Shown: positions 26,100 to 34,901 of the stretch, piece after piece
Layout: each line of letters opens with the position of its first letter
How positions within the stretch are numbered: position 1 is the first letter of the stretch
The notes under the pieces: generated by a model
The model's input: only the letters and a program-made list of their open reading frames with translations
The model's database searches: none
What the model was told of the DNA's origin: nothing
From: Agrobacterium vitis
GTDB taxonomy: Bacteria > Pseudomonadota > Alphaproteobacteria > Rhizobiales > Rhizobiaceae
DNA length: 64,000 nucleotides
Assembly: GCF_014926405.1 (NCBI RefSeq)
Contig: NZ_JACXXJ020000005.1
Span: 3,723,629-3,787,628, forward strand
Reading direction: 5' to 3'
Translations under genes and position numbers: made by a program

Positions 26100-26534
26100 T
26101 TACTTACGGCCGATCCCTTGGCTGCGCGCAAACAGATAGGCCAGCATGCCGACCGCCGCGACCCCGACGATCGGGTTGACCTTCAGCATTCCGGGCAAGC
26201 GTCCCATCAGGCCCATGGTCAGTGGATCGGTCGCTGCCAGCGTCGCGGTTTGAAGAAATGCCCGCCTGCGCGCCTCACGGCGATTGATGATGGAGACGAC
26301 CGCTAGCGTGATCAGACCGATCAACACCGCGACGCCTGCAATCACCAGCCCGGCCGGACCTGCACCGATTTCAGCTGCCAGGAAGATCCAGCCGGACACG
26401 ATGGCTGCGACGATGGCAATCAGAAAACAAAATCCGGCGATAGCGCCAGCGATGGCGTTGCGCCGAGCCTTGTCGATCCTGGGTTTCACGCCTTCTGCGG
26501 CCACCAGTGTCAGACGTGTGAGCAAACCGAACAT
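26100..26534 (-). CDS. holin-superfamily-like (DUF1469-type) membrane protein
   Basis: This 144-residue protein has two or three strong hydrophobic segments (about 30-52, 60-80 and 118-135) and basic linkers. It lies 3 bp after the DUF883 gene, a pair often seen in stress loci of Proteobacteria, where the partner is annotated as phage holin superfamily or DUF1469. Function is unknown; a membrane or envelope stress role is assumed from the company it keeps. The family call rests on layout more than on motifs. Confidence 0.65.
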   Translation of the reverse strand: MFGLLTRLTLVAAEGVKPRIDKARRNAIAGAIAGFCFLIAIVAAIVSGWIFLAAEIGAGPAGLVIAGVAVLIGLITLAVVSIINRREARRRAFLQTATLAATDPLTMGLMGRLPGMLKVNPIVGVAAVGMLAYLFARSQGIGRK

Positions 26535-26537
26535 TGA

Positions 26538-26837
26538 TTAGCGCCGCGACAGCAGAGCGAAAATGAAGCCCAGACCAGCGGCAACCGCGACCGACTGCAA
26601 AGGCTTTGCCCGAATTTTATCTTCCAGATCCTGTTCAAGCGCGGAAACGCTGCTGCGTGCGGAGCTGATCGCATCCGATGCCTTGTCGCCGACCTGATGC
26701 AAGGTTGCACTGCCGAGGGAGGCGAGCGTGCTCGTCAGCGAGGCAACGTCCTGCTTGAGCTGCTCGATCTGTGCTTCGAGTTCCTTGGACCGTGCTTCTG
26801 CTTCCACATCGTTGACGGCTTCATTGATATCGACCAT
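26538..26837 (-). CDS. DUF883 (ElaB/YqjD-like) protein
   Basis: This 99-residue protein has a coiled-coil N-terminal part (ELEAQIEQLKQDVASLTSTL) and one C-terminal membrane helix with the typical end (KPLQSVAVAAGLGFIFALLS). DUF883 proteins such as YqjD and ElaB anchor in the inner membrane and bind ribosomes in stationary-phase E. coli. An exact EcfG promoter lies about 70 bp upstream, and the gene leads the operon with the membrane protein at 26100. Confidence 0.88.
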   Translation of the reverse strand: MVDINEAVNDVEAEARSKELEAQIEQLKQDVASLTSTLASLGSATLHQVGDKASDAISSARSSVSALEQDLEDKIRAKPLQSVAVAAGLGFIFALLSRR

Positions 26838-26907
26838 GGACGAACTCCTTCTGGATTTTAAGGCTGCGCAAACCGTTATCCCGTCTGCGGCGCGAACTCT
26901 ATCAACA

Positions 26908-26932
26908 AACGTTGCTCAGGCCCAAGGGTTCC
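26908..26932 (-). promoter_or_regulatory. EcfG-type promoter for the DUF883 operon
   Basis: On the minus strand GGAAC (26932-26928), 16 bases, CGTT (26911-26908), about 70 bp before the ATG at 26837. Confidence 0.86.
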
Positions 26933-27015
26933 ATTTTTCAACTATTTTCGGATCGCCTATCTTGCATGGGATGATTGTGTTGACCCCTGTGCAGCCGCGC
27001 CCGATCACCATAATT

Positions 27016-27040
27016 GGAACCTTCCAGATTGCATGGCGTT
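27016..27040 (+). promoter_or_regulatory. EcfG-type promoter for csbD-like gene
   Basis: GGAAC at 27016-27020, 16 bases, CGTT at 27037-27040; the CsbD-family gene starts 85 bp downstream. It is divergent to the DUF883 promoter, with 83 bp between the two -35 elements. Confidence 0.86.
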
Positions 27041-27124
27041 AATCTCATGCTACCATGCTCGCACCGCTGATATTTGATGGCGGCACGGGCTTCTTGAAAT
27101 CGCCAATCGGAAGAGGAGACCGCG

Positions 27125-27322
27125 ATGAACTGGAACCGTGTTGAAGGCAATTGGGAACAATTCAAAGGCAAGGCCCAGGCGCAATGGGGCAAGCTGACCG
27201 GCGATGACCTGGATGTTATTGCTGGTAATCGCAAACAATTGAGCGGCAAATTGCAGGAACTCTATGGAAAAGGCCAGGATGAGGCCGACCGAGAGATCGA
27301 CGATTGGGTCAAACGCCACTAA
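27125..27322 (+). CDS. CsbD family stress protein
   Basis: This 65-residue hydrophilic protein starts MNWNRVEGNWEQFKGKAQAQ and later has GKLQELYGKGQDEADREIDD. CsbD proteins are small, abundant stress proteins (sigma-B regulon in Bacillus, EcfG regulon in Alphaproteobacteria) with no known biochemical activity. A ribosome site GAGGAG precedes the ATG, an EcfG promoter lies upstream and a strong terminator downstream. Confidence 0.93.
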   Translation: MNWNRVEGNWEQFKGKAQAQWGKLTGDDLDVIAGNRKQLSGKLQELYGKGQDEADREIDDWVKRH

Positions 27323-27366
27323 TATACCCTAACCGCAGTCTGGCGACATGATGTCGTCTTGCGGGT

Positions 27367-27406
27367 GCGGCGCTGGAAACCATGATGGTTCTGGCGCCGC
27401 TTTTTT
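27367..27406 (+). terminator. intrinsic terminator after csbD-like gene
   Basis: Stem GCGGCGC / GCGCCGC with an inner AACCAT-TGGTT pairing is followed by six T residues. It may also serve the converging ligase gene poorly, as the U-tract is on plus only. Confidence 0.85.
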
Positions 27407-27418
27407 ATGACGTTATGG

Positions 27419-29035
27419 TCATGCTGGCAGCATATGCAGCAGCGTTTCCAGGCGGTCAGCATGACGCGGAAGTTTGTCGCTCCGTAACCGCGAAATCCGG
27501 GGAAAGCGCATGGCGACGCCGGATTTGTGCCGGGTGGACCGGTTCAGCCCTTCAAACGCCACCTCCACCACGAAGCCATGATCCGGCTCGGCGCGGATCG
27601 AGCGGACTGGTCCGAACCGGTCGATGGTGTTGTTGCGCACATATTTATCGAGAATCTCCAGCTCCTGATCGGTAAAGCCGAAATAGGCCTTACCCACCGG
27701 CACCAGCTGGTCGCCACCATCAGGCATCTGCATCCAGACCCCGAAGGTAAAATCGGAATAATAGCTGGAGCGCTTGCCATGGCCGCGCTGCGCATACATC
27801 AGCACCGCATCCACATTCAGCGGCTGCTTTTTCCACTTGAACCACGGCCCTTTGGCGCGTCCCGCCTGGTAGATGCTGTCGCGGCGCTTGATCATCACCC
27901 CTTCGATGACCGGATCGGGCGGGGCGTGTCGCAGCGCGTCCAGCTCGTCCCAGCTGGAAAAAGCAATCAGCGGCGAGAGATCGAAGCGCGTGGCCGGGGC
28001 TTTTTCGACAATCTCTGCAAGCAACCCCCGGCGTGCCTCATAGCCGAGGTTTCGCACATCCTGATCGCCGGTAAACAACAGATCATAGGCACGGATAAAG
28101 GCCGGGTAATCGCTGAGCATTTTCGTCGTGACGCTCTTGCGGTTCAACCGTTGCTGAAGATCGGAAAAGCTGCGGGTCGACTGGTTGGAGCGGGCGGTGC
28201 CGCCGACCAGCAATTCGCCATCAATCACCCCATCGAAATTCGCTGCGGCAACAATATCGGGAAAAGCTCCCGAAATATCGTCGCCGGAGCGGGAATAGAG
28301 CCGACAGGTGTCCCCATGGCGCGAAAGCTGCACCCGGATACCGTCCCATTTCCACTCGGCGGCATAATCGGCGGGATCGAGACCATCCAGATCACCATTG
28401 CCGACCGGATTGGACAGCATGACCGAATGAAAGATTGCCGGTGTCGCCAGCACAGGCTTGTCGGCTCCGTCCTGGAGCCAGGCAAACAGGCTCTCATAGG
28501 GTGGCTCCAGCCCATGCCAGAGCGTCTCGATCTCCCCGACATCCTTGCCCGACATGTCGGAAAGCGCCTGTTTGGCAAGCCTTGCCGAAACCCCGATCCG
28601 CAAGCCGCCGGTCGCAAGTTTGAGAAAGGCGAACCGGCCTGACGTGTCGAGTTGGTCGAGCAGATCGCGCACGGCGCCTCGCACCTGGGTACGACTGAGC
28701 GATTGCATGAGGGCCACGACCTCGCCAAGGCTCGGTTCGGCAATCTCGGCCTTTTCGCCGCGGTCCTGGTCCCAGACCAGCGAAATGGTTTCGGCGAGGT
28801 CGCCGACATAATCATAGGAATAACCGAAGAGAACCGGGTCCATCCGCTCCAGCACCAGGTCTTTCAGGAGGGCTGGCTTGACTGTTTTCAGATCAAGCGT
28901 TCCGGCCAGAACGCCCAGCGCATAGCCCCGGTCCGGGTCCGGCACGCTTGAAAAATAATCGGCCAGTAGCTTGAGCTTGCCATTGCGGCTCGGGGTCAGG
29001 ACGAGGCGGTCGAGAAGGGTGGCAAAGGCACGCAT
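27419..29035 (-). CDS. ATP-dependent DNA ligase (exonuclease-associated type)
   Basis: This 538-residue ligase has an N-terminal DNA-binding domain (about 1-200), an adenylation domain with the lysine nucleophile in AEWKWDGIRVQLSR, GVMIKRRDSIY as a later nucleotidyl motif, and a C-terminal OB fold. It seals nicks with ATP, unlike the housekeeping NAD-dependent LigA. The gene pairs with a metallo-beta-lactamase exonuclease just upstream (one-base overlap TGATG), a repair module known in many Proteobacteria. The start is ATG at 29035; a TTG one codon earlier was not used. Confidence 0.92.
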   Translation of the reverse strand: MRAFATLLDRLVLTPSRNGKLKLLADYFSSVPDPDRGYALGVLAGTLDLKTVKPALLKDLVLERMDPVLFGYSYDYVGDLAETISLVWDQDRGEKAEIAEPSLGEVVALMQSLSRTQVRGAVRDLLDQLDTSGRFAFLKLATGGLRIGVSARLAKQALSDMSGKDVGEIETLWHGLEPPYESLFAWLQDGADKPVLATPAIFHSVMLSNPVGNGDLDGLDPADYAAEWKWDGIRVQLSRHGDTCRLYSRSGDDISGAFPDIVAAANFDGVIDGELLVGGTARSNQSTRSFSDLQQRLNRKSVTTKMLSDYPAFIRAYDLLFTGDQDVRNLGYEARRGLLAEIVEKAPATRFDLSPLIAFSSWDELDALRHAPPDPVIEGVMIKRRDSIYQAGRAKGPWFKWKKQPLNVDAVLMYAQRGHGKRSSYYSDFTFGVWMQMPDGGDQLVPVGKAYFGFTDQELEILDKYVRNNTIDRFGPVRSIRAEPDHGFVVEVAFEGLNRSTRHKSGVAMRFPRISRLRSDKLPRHADRLETLLHMLPA

Positions 29036-30048
29036 CAATCGCCCTCGTCTTCATAGCCAACCAGATGCAGCGGCTTGGCGGCAATACCGTTCAACTCGCA
29101 CCAGCGCACCAGCGCCTCTTCGCGCCCATGCGTGACCCAGACGGCACCGGGTTGCAATTCGCTAATCGTCTCGATCAGTTCCGGCCAGTCGCAATGGTCG
29201 GATATGACCAGCGGCAATTCGACTCCGCGCTGCTTGGCCCTTTGGCGCACCATCATCCAGCCAGAAGCGAAAATCGGCAATGGGTCGTGAAAACGCCGCG
29301 CCCAGCGATCGGCAAAAGCTGAAGGCGGTCCAATGACGATGGCACCCTCGAAATGGCTGGAACCACCGTTTTCCACCGTTGCGGGGCGCAATTCGCCCAG
29401 CTCTATGCCCTGGCTCTGGTAATAGTCGCAGAGCTTGGCGAGCGCACCATGAATATAGATCGGTTTGTCATAGCCCGCCTGGCGGATCAGCGAGATCACC
29501 CTCTGCGCCTTGCCCAGCGCATAGGCTCCGACCAGATGGCTGCGCTGCGGAAACTGTTCCAGCGACCGTAAAAGCTTGCCGATTTCCAGCGCCGGATCGG
29601 GATGGTGAAAGACCGGCAGCGCAAAGGTTGCCTCAGTGATGAACACATCGCAAGGCACCGGCACGAAGGCCGCACAGGTGGCATCTGGCCGGCGTTTGTA
29701 GTCGCCGGAAACAACGATACGTGTTCCCCCGCACTCAATAGAAATCTGCGCCGAACCCAGAACATGACCTGCCGGATGAAAGCCGACGGCAACGCCGTCC
29801 AGCGTGACGGTTTCCCCAAAATCGACCGCCTGCGAAGATCCGGCAAAGTCCGCGCCGTAGCGCAACGCCATGATGTCAAGCGTTTGCCGTGTGGCCAATA
29901 CTTTATCATGACCGGCACGAGCATGGTCGGAATGGCCATGGGTGATCAGCGCCCGCGCCACCGGCCTTACCGGATCGACATAGAAATCGCCGATCGGGCA
30001 ATAGAGACCGGCAGGAGTGGGATAAAGCAGGGCCTCGGGCTTGATCAT
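29035..30048 (-). CDS. ligase-associated metallo-beta-lactamase exonuclease
   Basis: This 337-residue protein of the beta-CASP / mRNA 3'-processing-factor-like group has the zinc motif LITHGHSDHARAGHD near residue 35, GTRIVVSGDYKRR near 110 and ISDHCDWPEL near 260. Family members are called DNA ligase-associated exonucleases. The ATG at 30048 (MIKPEALLYPTPAGLY) was chosen because the upstream extension is not family-like. The frequent third and fourth partners (Lhr-type helicase, PdeM phosphoesterase) are absent from the window. Confidence 0.9.
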   Translation of the reverse strand: MIKPEALLYPTPAGLYCPIGDFYVDPVRPVARALITHGHSDHARAGHDKVLATRQTLDIMALRYGADFAGSSQAVDFGETVTLDGVAVGFHPAGHVLGSAQISIECGGTRIVVSGDYKRRPDATCAAFVPVPCDVFITEATFALPVFHHPDPALEIGKLLRSLEQFPQRSHLVGAYALGKAQRVISLIRQAGYDKPIYIHGALAKLCDYYQSQGIELGELRPATVENGGSSHFEGAIVIGPPSAFADRWARRFHDPLPIFASGWMMVRQRAKQRGVELPLVISDHCDWPELIETISELQPGAVWVTHGREEALVRWCELNGIAAKPLHLVGYEDEGD

Positions 30049-30194
30049 GATGCTAAAATAGGGCGGGAGGTGCAAGAAGTGTAGGGGATTGCAGGATGAC
30101 ACCCCACTTGCATTTGCGGTATCGAATAGAAAAAGTGTAGGCACTACCTGCGCGGCCTACAGATCTTTTGACCACTATATCAGGACCAATTTCC

Positions 30195-30431
30195 ATGAAA
30201 CCGATTTTCGTTCAGCTGCAATGTGTTCCCGGCAAGACCTATGAGGTGGCCGATGCGATCTATAAGGCGGAGATCGTCTCAGAACTTTATTCCACCTCGG
30301 GCGAATATGATCTGCTGATGAAGGTCTATATCGAGGATGGGCAGGACGTTGGCAAATTCGTCAACGAACAGATTTCGGCCGTACCCGGCGTGGTCCGTTC
30401 GCTGACGACAATGACGTTTACCGCTTTCTAA
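30195..30431 (+). CDS. stand-alone Lrp/AsnC ligand-binding domain protein
   Basis: This 78-residue protein consists only of the RAM (Lrp sensor) domain, beginning MKPIFVQLQCVPGKTYEVAD, with SGEYDLLMKVYIED in the middle. There is no DNA-binding helix-turn-helix. Such single-domain proteins bind amino acids and can join full-length Lrp proteins or act alone. It is convergent to the aminotransferase fusion (23 bp between stops). Its partner cannot be told. Confidence 0.88.
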   Translation: MKPIFVQLQCVPGKTYEVADAIYKAEIVSELYSTSGEYDLLMKVYIEDGQDVGKFVNEQISAVPGVVRSLTTMTFTAF

Positions 30432-30453
30432 GCGTCATCAGGCGAAGCCTGTG

Positions 30454-33378
30454 CTACCAACCTTCGGTCAGGACCTTGTCCAGCATGGCGACGAAGAAGC
30501 TGGCGCTTTCATAGGTCAGGCAGAGCGGCGGCTTGATCTTCAGGACGTTGAGATGGTCGCCGGTCGGCTGCATGATGATGCCGAGGTCGAGCAGTCGTTC
30601 GCAGATCGCGGCGGTCTCTTGGGCTGCTGGTTCCAGCGTCTGGCGGTCGCGGACCAGTTCGAGGCCAAGATAAAGCCCCATGCCGTGTACGGCACCGGCC
30701 AGGGGATGGACGGCAACCAGATCCTCCAGTTTTTCACGCAGGAAATCGCCGACATCGCGGGCATTGTCCTGCAAGTTTTCGTCGCGCATGATGTCCAGCA
30801 CCGTCATGCCGATCACTGAACTGACCGGGCTTCCACCGGAGGACGAGAAAAAGTAGCCGTCCTGCTCAAAGGCATCGGCAATCGCCTTTGTGGTGATAAC
30901 GGCACCGAGCGGCTGACCATTGCCCATGCCCTTGGCGATGGTGATGATATCAGGGATGACGCCCTGCTGCTCGAAACCCCAGAAATGATGGCCGAGACGG
31001 CCATAGCCGACCTGAACTTCATCGGCGATGCACAGCCCGCCGCGCGCCCGGATCAAGGGGTAGACGCCCTGGAGATAGCCGGGCGGCAAGGCGATGCCTC
31101 CCGCATTGCCAAACAGGCTTTCGGCGATGAAACCGGCGAGGCCTGTACCTGCGGCATCGATGTCCTCCAGCGTTTTTTCCACCTCGGCGACATAGGCGGC
31201 AGCGCTATCCGGTCCTCTGTGCGGGCCGCGATAGCTGTTGGGGGCGGTGACGGGCCACACCCAGTCCGGGCGGGTTTCCAGCGCACGCGGATTATCGGCA
31301 ATCGAGGTGGAGACCGCGTCGCTCGCCATGGTCCAGCCGTGATAGGCTTCCTTCAGGCTGACCAAGTTGCGTTTGCCGCTGGCTGCCCAGGCAAGCCGGA
31401 TGGCGAGGTCCACGGCTTCCGAGCCGCTATTGACCAGAAAAACCGTGTCCAATCCTTCCGGCGCAAGGCGCGCCAACCGCTCAGAAAATTCGGCGACGGC
31501 GCGGTAATGAAAGCGGGAATTGGTGTTGAGACGCGACCACTGCGCCCAGGCGGCATGGGCAAGGCGCGGATGGCCATGGCCGACGGTGGCGACATTGTTG
31601 ACCATATCCAGATAGGCGCGGCCCGCCATGTCGAACAGATGTTCGCCAAAACCACGCTCGATCTGTGGCGGATGAGCGTAATAGTGCTTTTGCGGGCTGG
31701 CAAAATGCTGGCTGCGGGTCGCAAGCAGGGCTTCGCTGCCTGGCAATGGCGCATCCAGATCGACGCCGAACAGGGCAGCCGGCGACAGGCAGACACGTCG
31801 CCAAGCATAGGCGTGATCGGGTCTGGCAAACAGCGGCGGCACGAGGTCAGGATCGCGGCAAAGCTGCAATCGCAGCCCGCCCACGGACCCTTCCGCGCCG
31901 GCAATCCGGCCAAGGGGCGTTCCTGCCTGCAATTCCGTGCCGTCTTCAAACTGGCATTCCAGCCCATGGATATGCAGGGCCAGATCCTGTGCCATCAAAA
32001 TGAAGTGTTGGCTGGTGCGCTTTAGCACGCAATCGAAGGGAACCACGGCCTCGGTTCCGGCTGGCAGGCAAGCATCGACATGCAGCGCAAAGGTTGCTGG
32101 CATGCGCGGTGATAAAAGCCTTGTATAGGACAGGCGGCATTCACCGTAGCGGGTCGCGGCAACGCCGGTATCGGCGGCGGCCTTGGCCAGCAGCTTCCAG
32201 TCGATCTGGGCATCGGCCCAATCGTCCTCGATCAGCGCGGGGCTGAGAGTGGACAGGTCGGTCAGATGCACGCTGAGCGGATCGATACCGGGCAAAAGTC
32301 GGCCAAGCACCGGGCGCTCTTCAGGTGGTTCCTGGCCAAGCGTGGCAAAGATCGCTGCTTCCATGACCGAGAAGGGCAGTGAGGTGGCGAGGGTGAAAAT
32401 TTCCCGTTCATGTTCCAGATTGCCGGAGACATAATCATTGTCGGGATCGATCGACAATTGTTGTTCGCTGCTGGCCACCAGCACGGCGGCGCGCGCGACG
32501 ATAAGGGGCCAAAGGGCTTTGATCTCGGCTTCATTCAACGGATAAAGCGCGTGAAAAGCCTGGATAACCGGCAGCACGCCGAAGGGATCACCATCGGCCT
32601 GGTGCAAGAGTGCCGCACACGTCACGGCAAGGTCACCCACCAGCCAGCCTGTCACCAGATCACCGAAATCGATCACGGCTTGCGGCAGAAGCCGACCGGC
32701 GGCATCGGGCGCGCCCATGATGTTGTCGCCGGTCAAATCGTGATGCACAGCCTGAAGGCGCAGCTCGCCCAGCAACGGATTGATATGACGCATGGTGACG
32801 ATCATCGCCTTGGCAACATCGTCACGGCGTTTTGGCTCGCTGACGGAGGCCAGCAGATGCAAGGTGACCGGTCCGGCCCGCCGCAGATCCCATTGCAGGT
32901 CACGGTCCAGGCCGGGATGGTCGAAATCGGCCAGCGCCAACGCCATGCGGGCGCAAAAGCTGCCGATGGCGCTCATGGTCGCAGGTGCAAGATAGCTTCG
33001 CTGGCTCAGGGATTCGCCGTCGATATAGGTCAGCAGGCGGGCGTAATAGCTTTCCTCACTGAGGGTGACGGCCACGATCTCTTCTCCGCTGAGCGAGGAT
33101 ACCGGTTCCGGGGCTATCGGGGCATCGGGGATTTGTGCCAGATGCCTCAAGGCCGCATTCTGGGCTTCCAGTTCGACGCTCGCATACTCCTGGCGGCAGA
33201 TTTTCAGGACGAAGCGGCGGTCGCCGGTATCCACGCGGAAATTGCGGTCCTGTTGGGAACCCAGCTCCTTGACGGTGCCTTCAAGGCCATACTGCTCTTT
33301 CAGCAGGGTCACTGCCGCCTCAAGCGTCACGTGAGGCCGCGCAAGCCCGGTGCGCTGAAAGAGAAGGGTGTTTGGCAT
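30454..33378 (-). CDS. APH kinase - lipoyl/M23-like - class III aminotransferase fusion
   Basis: This 974-residue three-part protein has an N-terminal aminoglycoside-phosphotransferase-like kinase (about 20-340) with VHHDLTGDNIMG as catalytic loop and VIDFGDLVTGW as metal loop. A middle beta-rich domain (about 400-540) has VPFDCVLKR and AGTPLGRIAG, as in M23/biotinyl-like folds. The C-terminal class III PLP aminotransferase (about 555-974) has Lys816 in IAKGMGNGQPLGA as the cofactor lysine. Such fusions act on phosphorylated amino alcohols or hydroxy-amino acids in related proteins, pairing a kinase with a lyase or transaminase. The substrate here is not known. A strong AGGAGG precedes the ATG. 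Confidence 0.85.
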   Translation of the reverse strand: MPNTLLFQRTGLARPHVTLEAAVTLLKEQYGLEGTVKELGSQQDRNFRVDTGDRRFVLKICRQEYASVELEAQNAALRHLAQIPDAPIAPEPVSSLSGEEIVAVTLSEESYYARLLTYIDGESLSQRSYLAPATMSAIGSFCARMALALADFDHPGLDRDLQWDLRRAGPVTLHLLASVSEPKRRDDVAKAMIVTMRHINPLLGELRLQAVHHDLTGDNIMGAPDAAGRLLPQAVIDFGDLVTGWLVGDLAVTCAALLHQADGDPFGVLPVIQAFHALYPLNEAEIKALWPLIVARAAVLVASSEQQLSIDPDNDYVSGNLEHEREIFTLATSLPFSVMEAAIFATLGQEPPEERPVLGRLLPGIDPLSVHLTDLSTLSPALIEDDWADAQIDWKLLAKAAADTGVAATRYGECRLSYTRLLSPRMPATFALHVDACLPAGTEAVVPFDCVLKRTSQHFILMAQDLALHIHGLECQFEDGTELQAGTPLGRIAGAEGSVGGLRLQLCRDPDLVPPLFARPDHAYAWRRVCLSPAALFGVDLDAPLPGSEALLATRSQHFASPQKHYYAHPPQIERGFGEHLFDMAGRAYLDMVNNVATVGHGHPRLAHAAWAQWSRLNTNSRFHYRAVAEFSERLARLAPEGLDTVFLVNSGSEAVDLAIRLAWAASGKRNLVSLKEAYHGWTMASDAVSTSIADNPRALETRPDWVWPVTAPNSYRGPHRGPDSAAAYVAEVEKTLEDIDAAGTGLAGFIAESLFGNAGGIALPPGYLQGVYPLIRARGGLCIADEVQVGYGRLGHHFWGFEQQGVIPDIITIAKGMGNGQPLGAVITTKAIADAFEQDGYFFSSSGGSPVSSVIGMTVLDIMRDENLQDNARDVGDFLREKLEDLVAVHPLAGAVHGMGLYLGLELVRDRQTLEPAAQETAAICERLLDLGIIMQPTGDHLNVLKIKPPLCLTYESASFFVAMLDKVLTEGW

Positions 33379-33656
33379 GGACTGCCTCCTGCAGAATCAA
33401 TCGGCTGAGAGCTGGGCCTTTCCGGTCTGAACTCCGGTCCGACCTGCATCATGCAAGCTCATGTCTGTCTTCTTTTGGTTTCTCGCGTTGGAAAGCCGAT
33501 AACCATGTTTCCTGACAAACTCTAGCAGAGAGAATCCGCGCGTCTATCGCCCATCTATAAAATAACATGGGGAACAAACGTTTGAGGTGTGGAAAGAGCC
33601 GGTTTCGCTTGTGAAGCGATCCTGCTCGATCCTTGATGGCTGGCCTTGATGCCTGA

Positions 33657-34541
33657 CTATCCCATGCGTTCCGATGCATAGGAGCCGGGGCTGGCCGGAA
33701 AAACCACGCTCTTGTTGCCGTTGATGAAGGTGCGATGATGGATATGGGCATGGATGGCGCGGGCGAGAACCTGGCTTTCCACATCGCGGCCGATCGACAC
33801 GTAATCCTCGGCGTTCTGGGCATGGGTGACGCGCGCGACATCCTGCTCGATGATCGGGCCTTCGTCGAGATCGGCGGTGACATAATGGGCGGTTGCCCCG
33901 ATCAGCTTCACGCCGCGCTCAAAGGCCTGCTTGTAGGGATTGGCACCCTTGAAGCTCGGCAGGAAGGAATGGTGGATGTTGATGATCTTGCCCGACATCT
34001 TCTGGCACATCGCGTCGGAGAGGACCTGCATATAACGGGCCAGCACGATCAGTTCGGTACCGGTCTGCTGCACAAGCTCCATCAGCTGGGCTTCGGCCTG
34101 CGGCTTGTTGTCCTTCGTCACCTTGATGTGATGGAAGGGAATATCGTGATTGACCACGACCTTCTGGTAGTCGAAATGGTTGGAGACCACGCCGACGATA
34201 TCGATCGGCAGGGCGCCGATTTTCCAGCGATACAGCAGGTCGTTCAGGCAATGGCCGAAGCGTGACACCATCAGCAGAACCTTGACCCGCTCTGTCGAAT
34301 CGTAAAGCCCGATCTCCATCTGGAAATTATCGACAATGGATGCAAGGCCTGCCTCGATCTTTTCGCGGCTTGCCCCCTGTTCGGAAATAAAGCTGACGCG
34401 CATGAAAAAACGGTCGGTATCGAGATCGTCGAATTGCGAGCTGTCGACGATATTGCATCCCATTTCCGCCAGATACCCGGAAAGGGCCGCGACAATGCCG
34501 CGCTTGGATGGACACGATACCGTCAGAACATAACTCGTCAT
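33657..34541 (-). CDS. purU: formyltetrahydrofolate deformylase PurU
   Basis: This 294-residue cytoplasmic enzyme hydrolyses 10-formyl-THF to formate and THF. It has an N-terminal ACT domain (about 1-85) and a formyltransferase-like catalytic domain with SRFGHCLNDLLYR, NIHHSFLPSFKGANPY (catalytic His) and TADLDEGPIIEQD (catalytic Asp). Length is normal for the family. The ribosome site is GAGGAAG. It is probably transcribed alone; 278 bp separate it from the aminotransferase fusion downstream. Confidence 0.96.
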   Translation of the reverse strand: MTSYVLTVSCPSKRGIVAALSGYLAEMGCNIVDSSQFDDLDTDRFFMRVSFISEQGASREKIEAGLASIVDNFQMEIGLYDSTERVKVLLMVSRFGHCLNDLLYRWKIGALPIDIVGVVSNHFDYQKVVVNHDIPFHHIKVTKDNKPQAEAQLMELVQQTGTELIVLARYMQVLSDAMCQKMSGKIINIHHSFLPSFKGANPYKQAFERGVKLIGATAHYVTADLDEGPIIEQDVARVTHAQNAEDYVSIGRDVESQVLARAIHAHIHHRTFINGNKSVVFPASPGSYASERMG

Positions 34542-34901
34542 CTCGTCTTCCTCTGATGTGGCCGGTTTGTACGGCCTCTTTCCGTTAAAGCGTCTTCCGC
34601 CTGAAGAAGCGGGTTGTTAGCCTTCTGATTTATGATGCATAATCCATTGTCAATCCCGATCAATTCAGGGGGCTTGGCTCCGACCTAGTAAACTATTTTT
34701 CTTTTAAGGAAAAGTGTTGAAGAGCCATGAGAATGAAACTGCCGGGTTTGCGGGGCAAAAGGTGGTCCGATTGCGTCTTCATGCGCCGCATTGTGTCGCA
34801 ACATTATGGTAGGACGCCGAATGACAGCGCAAATAAGTCCAGTCGCTGTTTGCCAGCACAATAGCTGCCTGCGTGACAGAACGAAAAACGAGGATAAGCA
34901 A
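34542..34901. other. purU - glycanase divergent intergenic region
   Basis: A 360-bp stretch between divergent purU and the GH5 gene. In-frame extension of the GH5 frame back to 34791 exists but lacks a ribosome site and signal peptide logic. No riboswitch-like structure or promoter motif stands out. Confidence 0.4.

Noticed and set aside
28225..28815. 196-codon minus-strand frame inside the DNA ligase gene
   Set aside because: It is an out-of-frame shadow of the ligase, which has all its motifs in the other frame.
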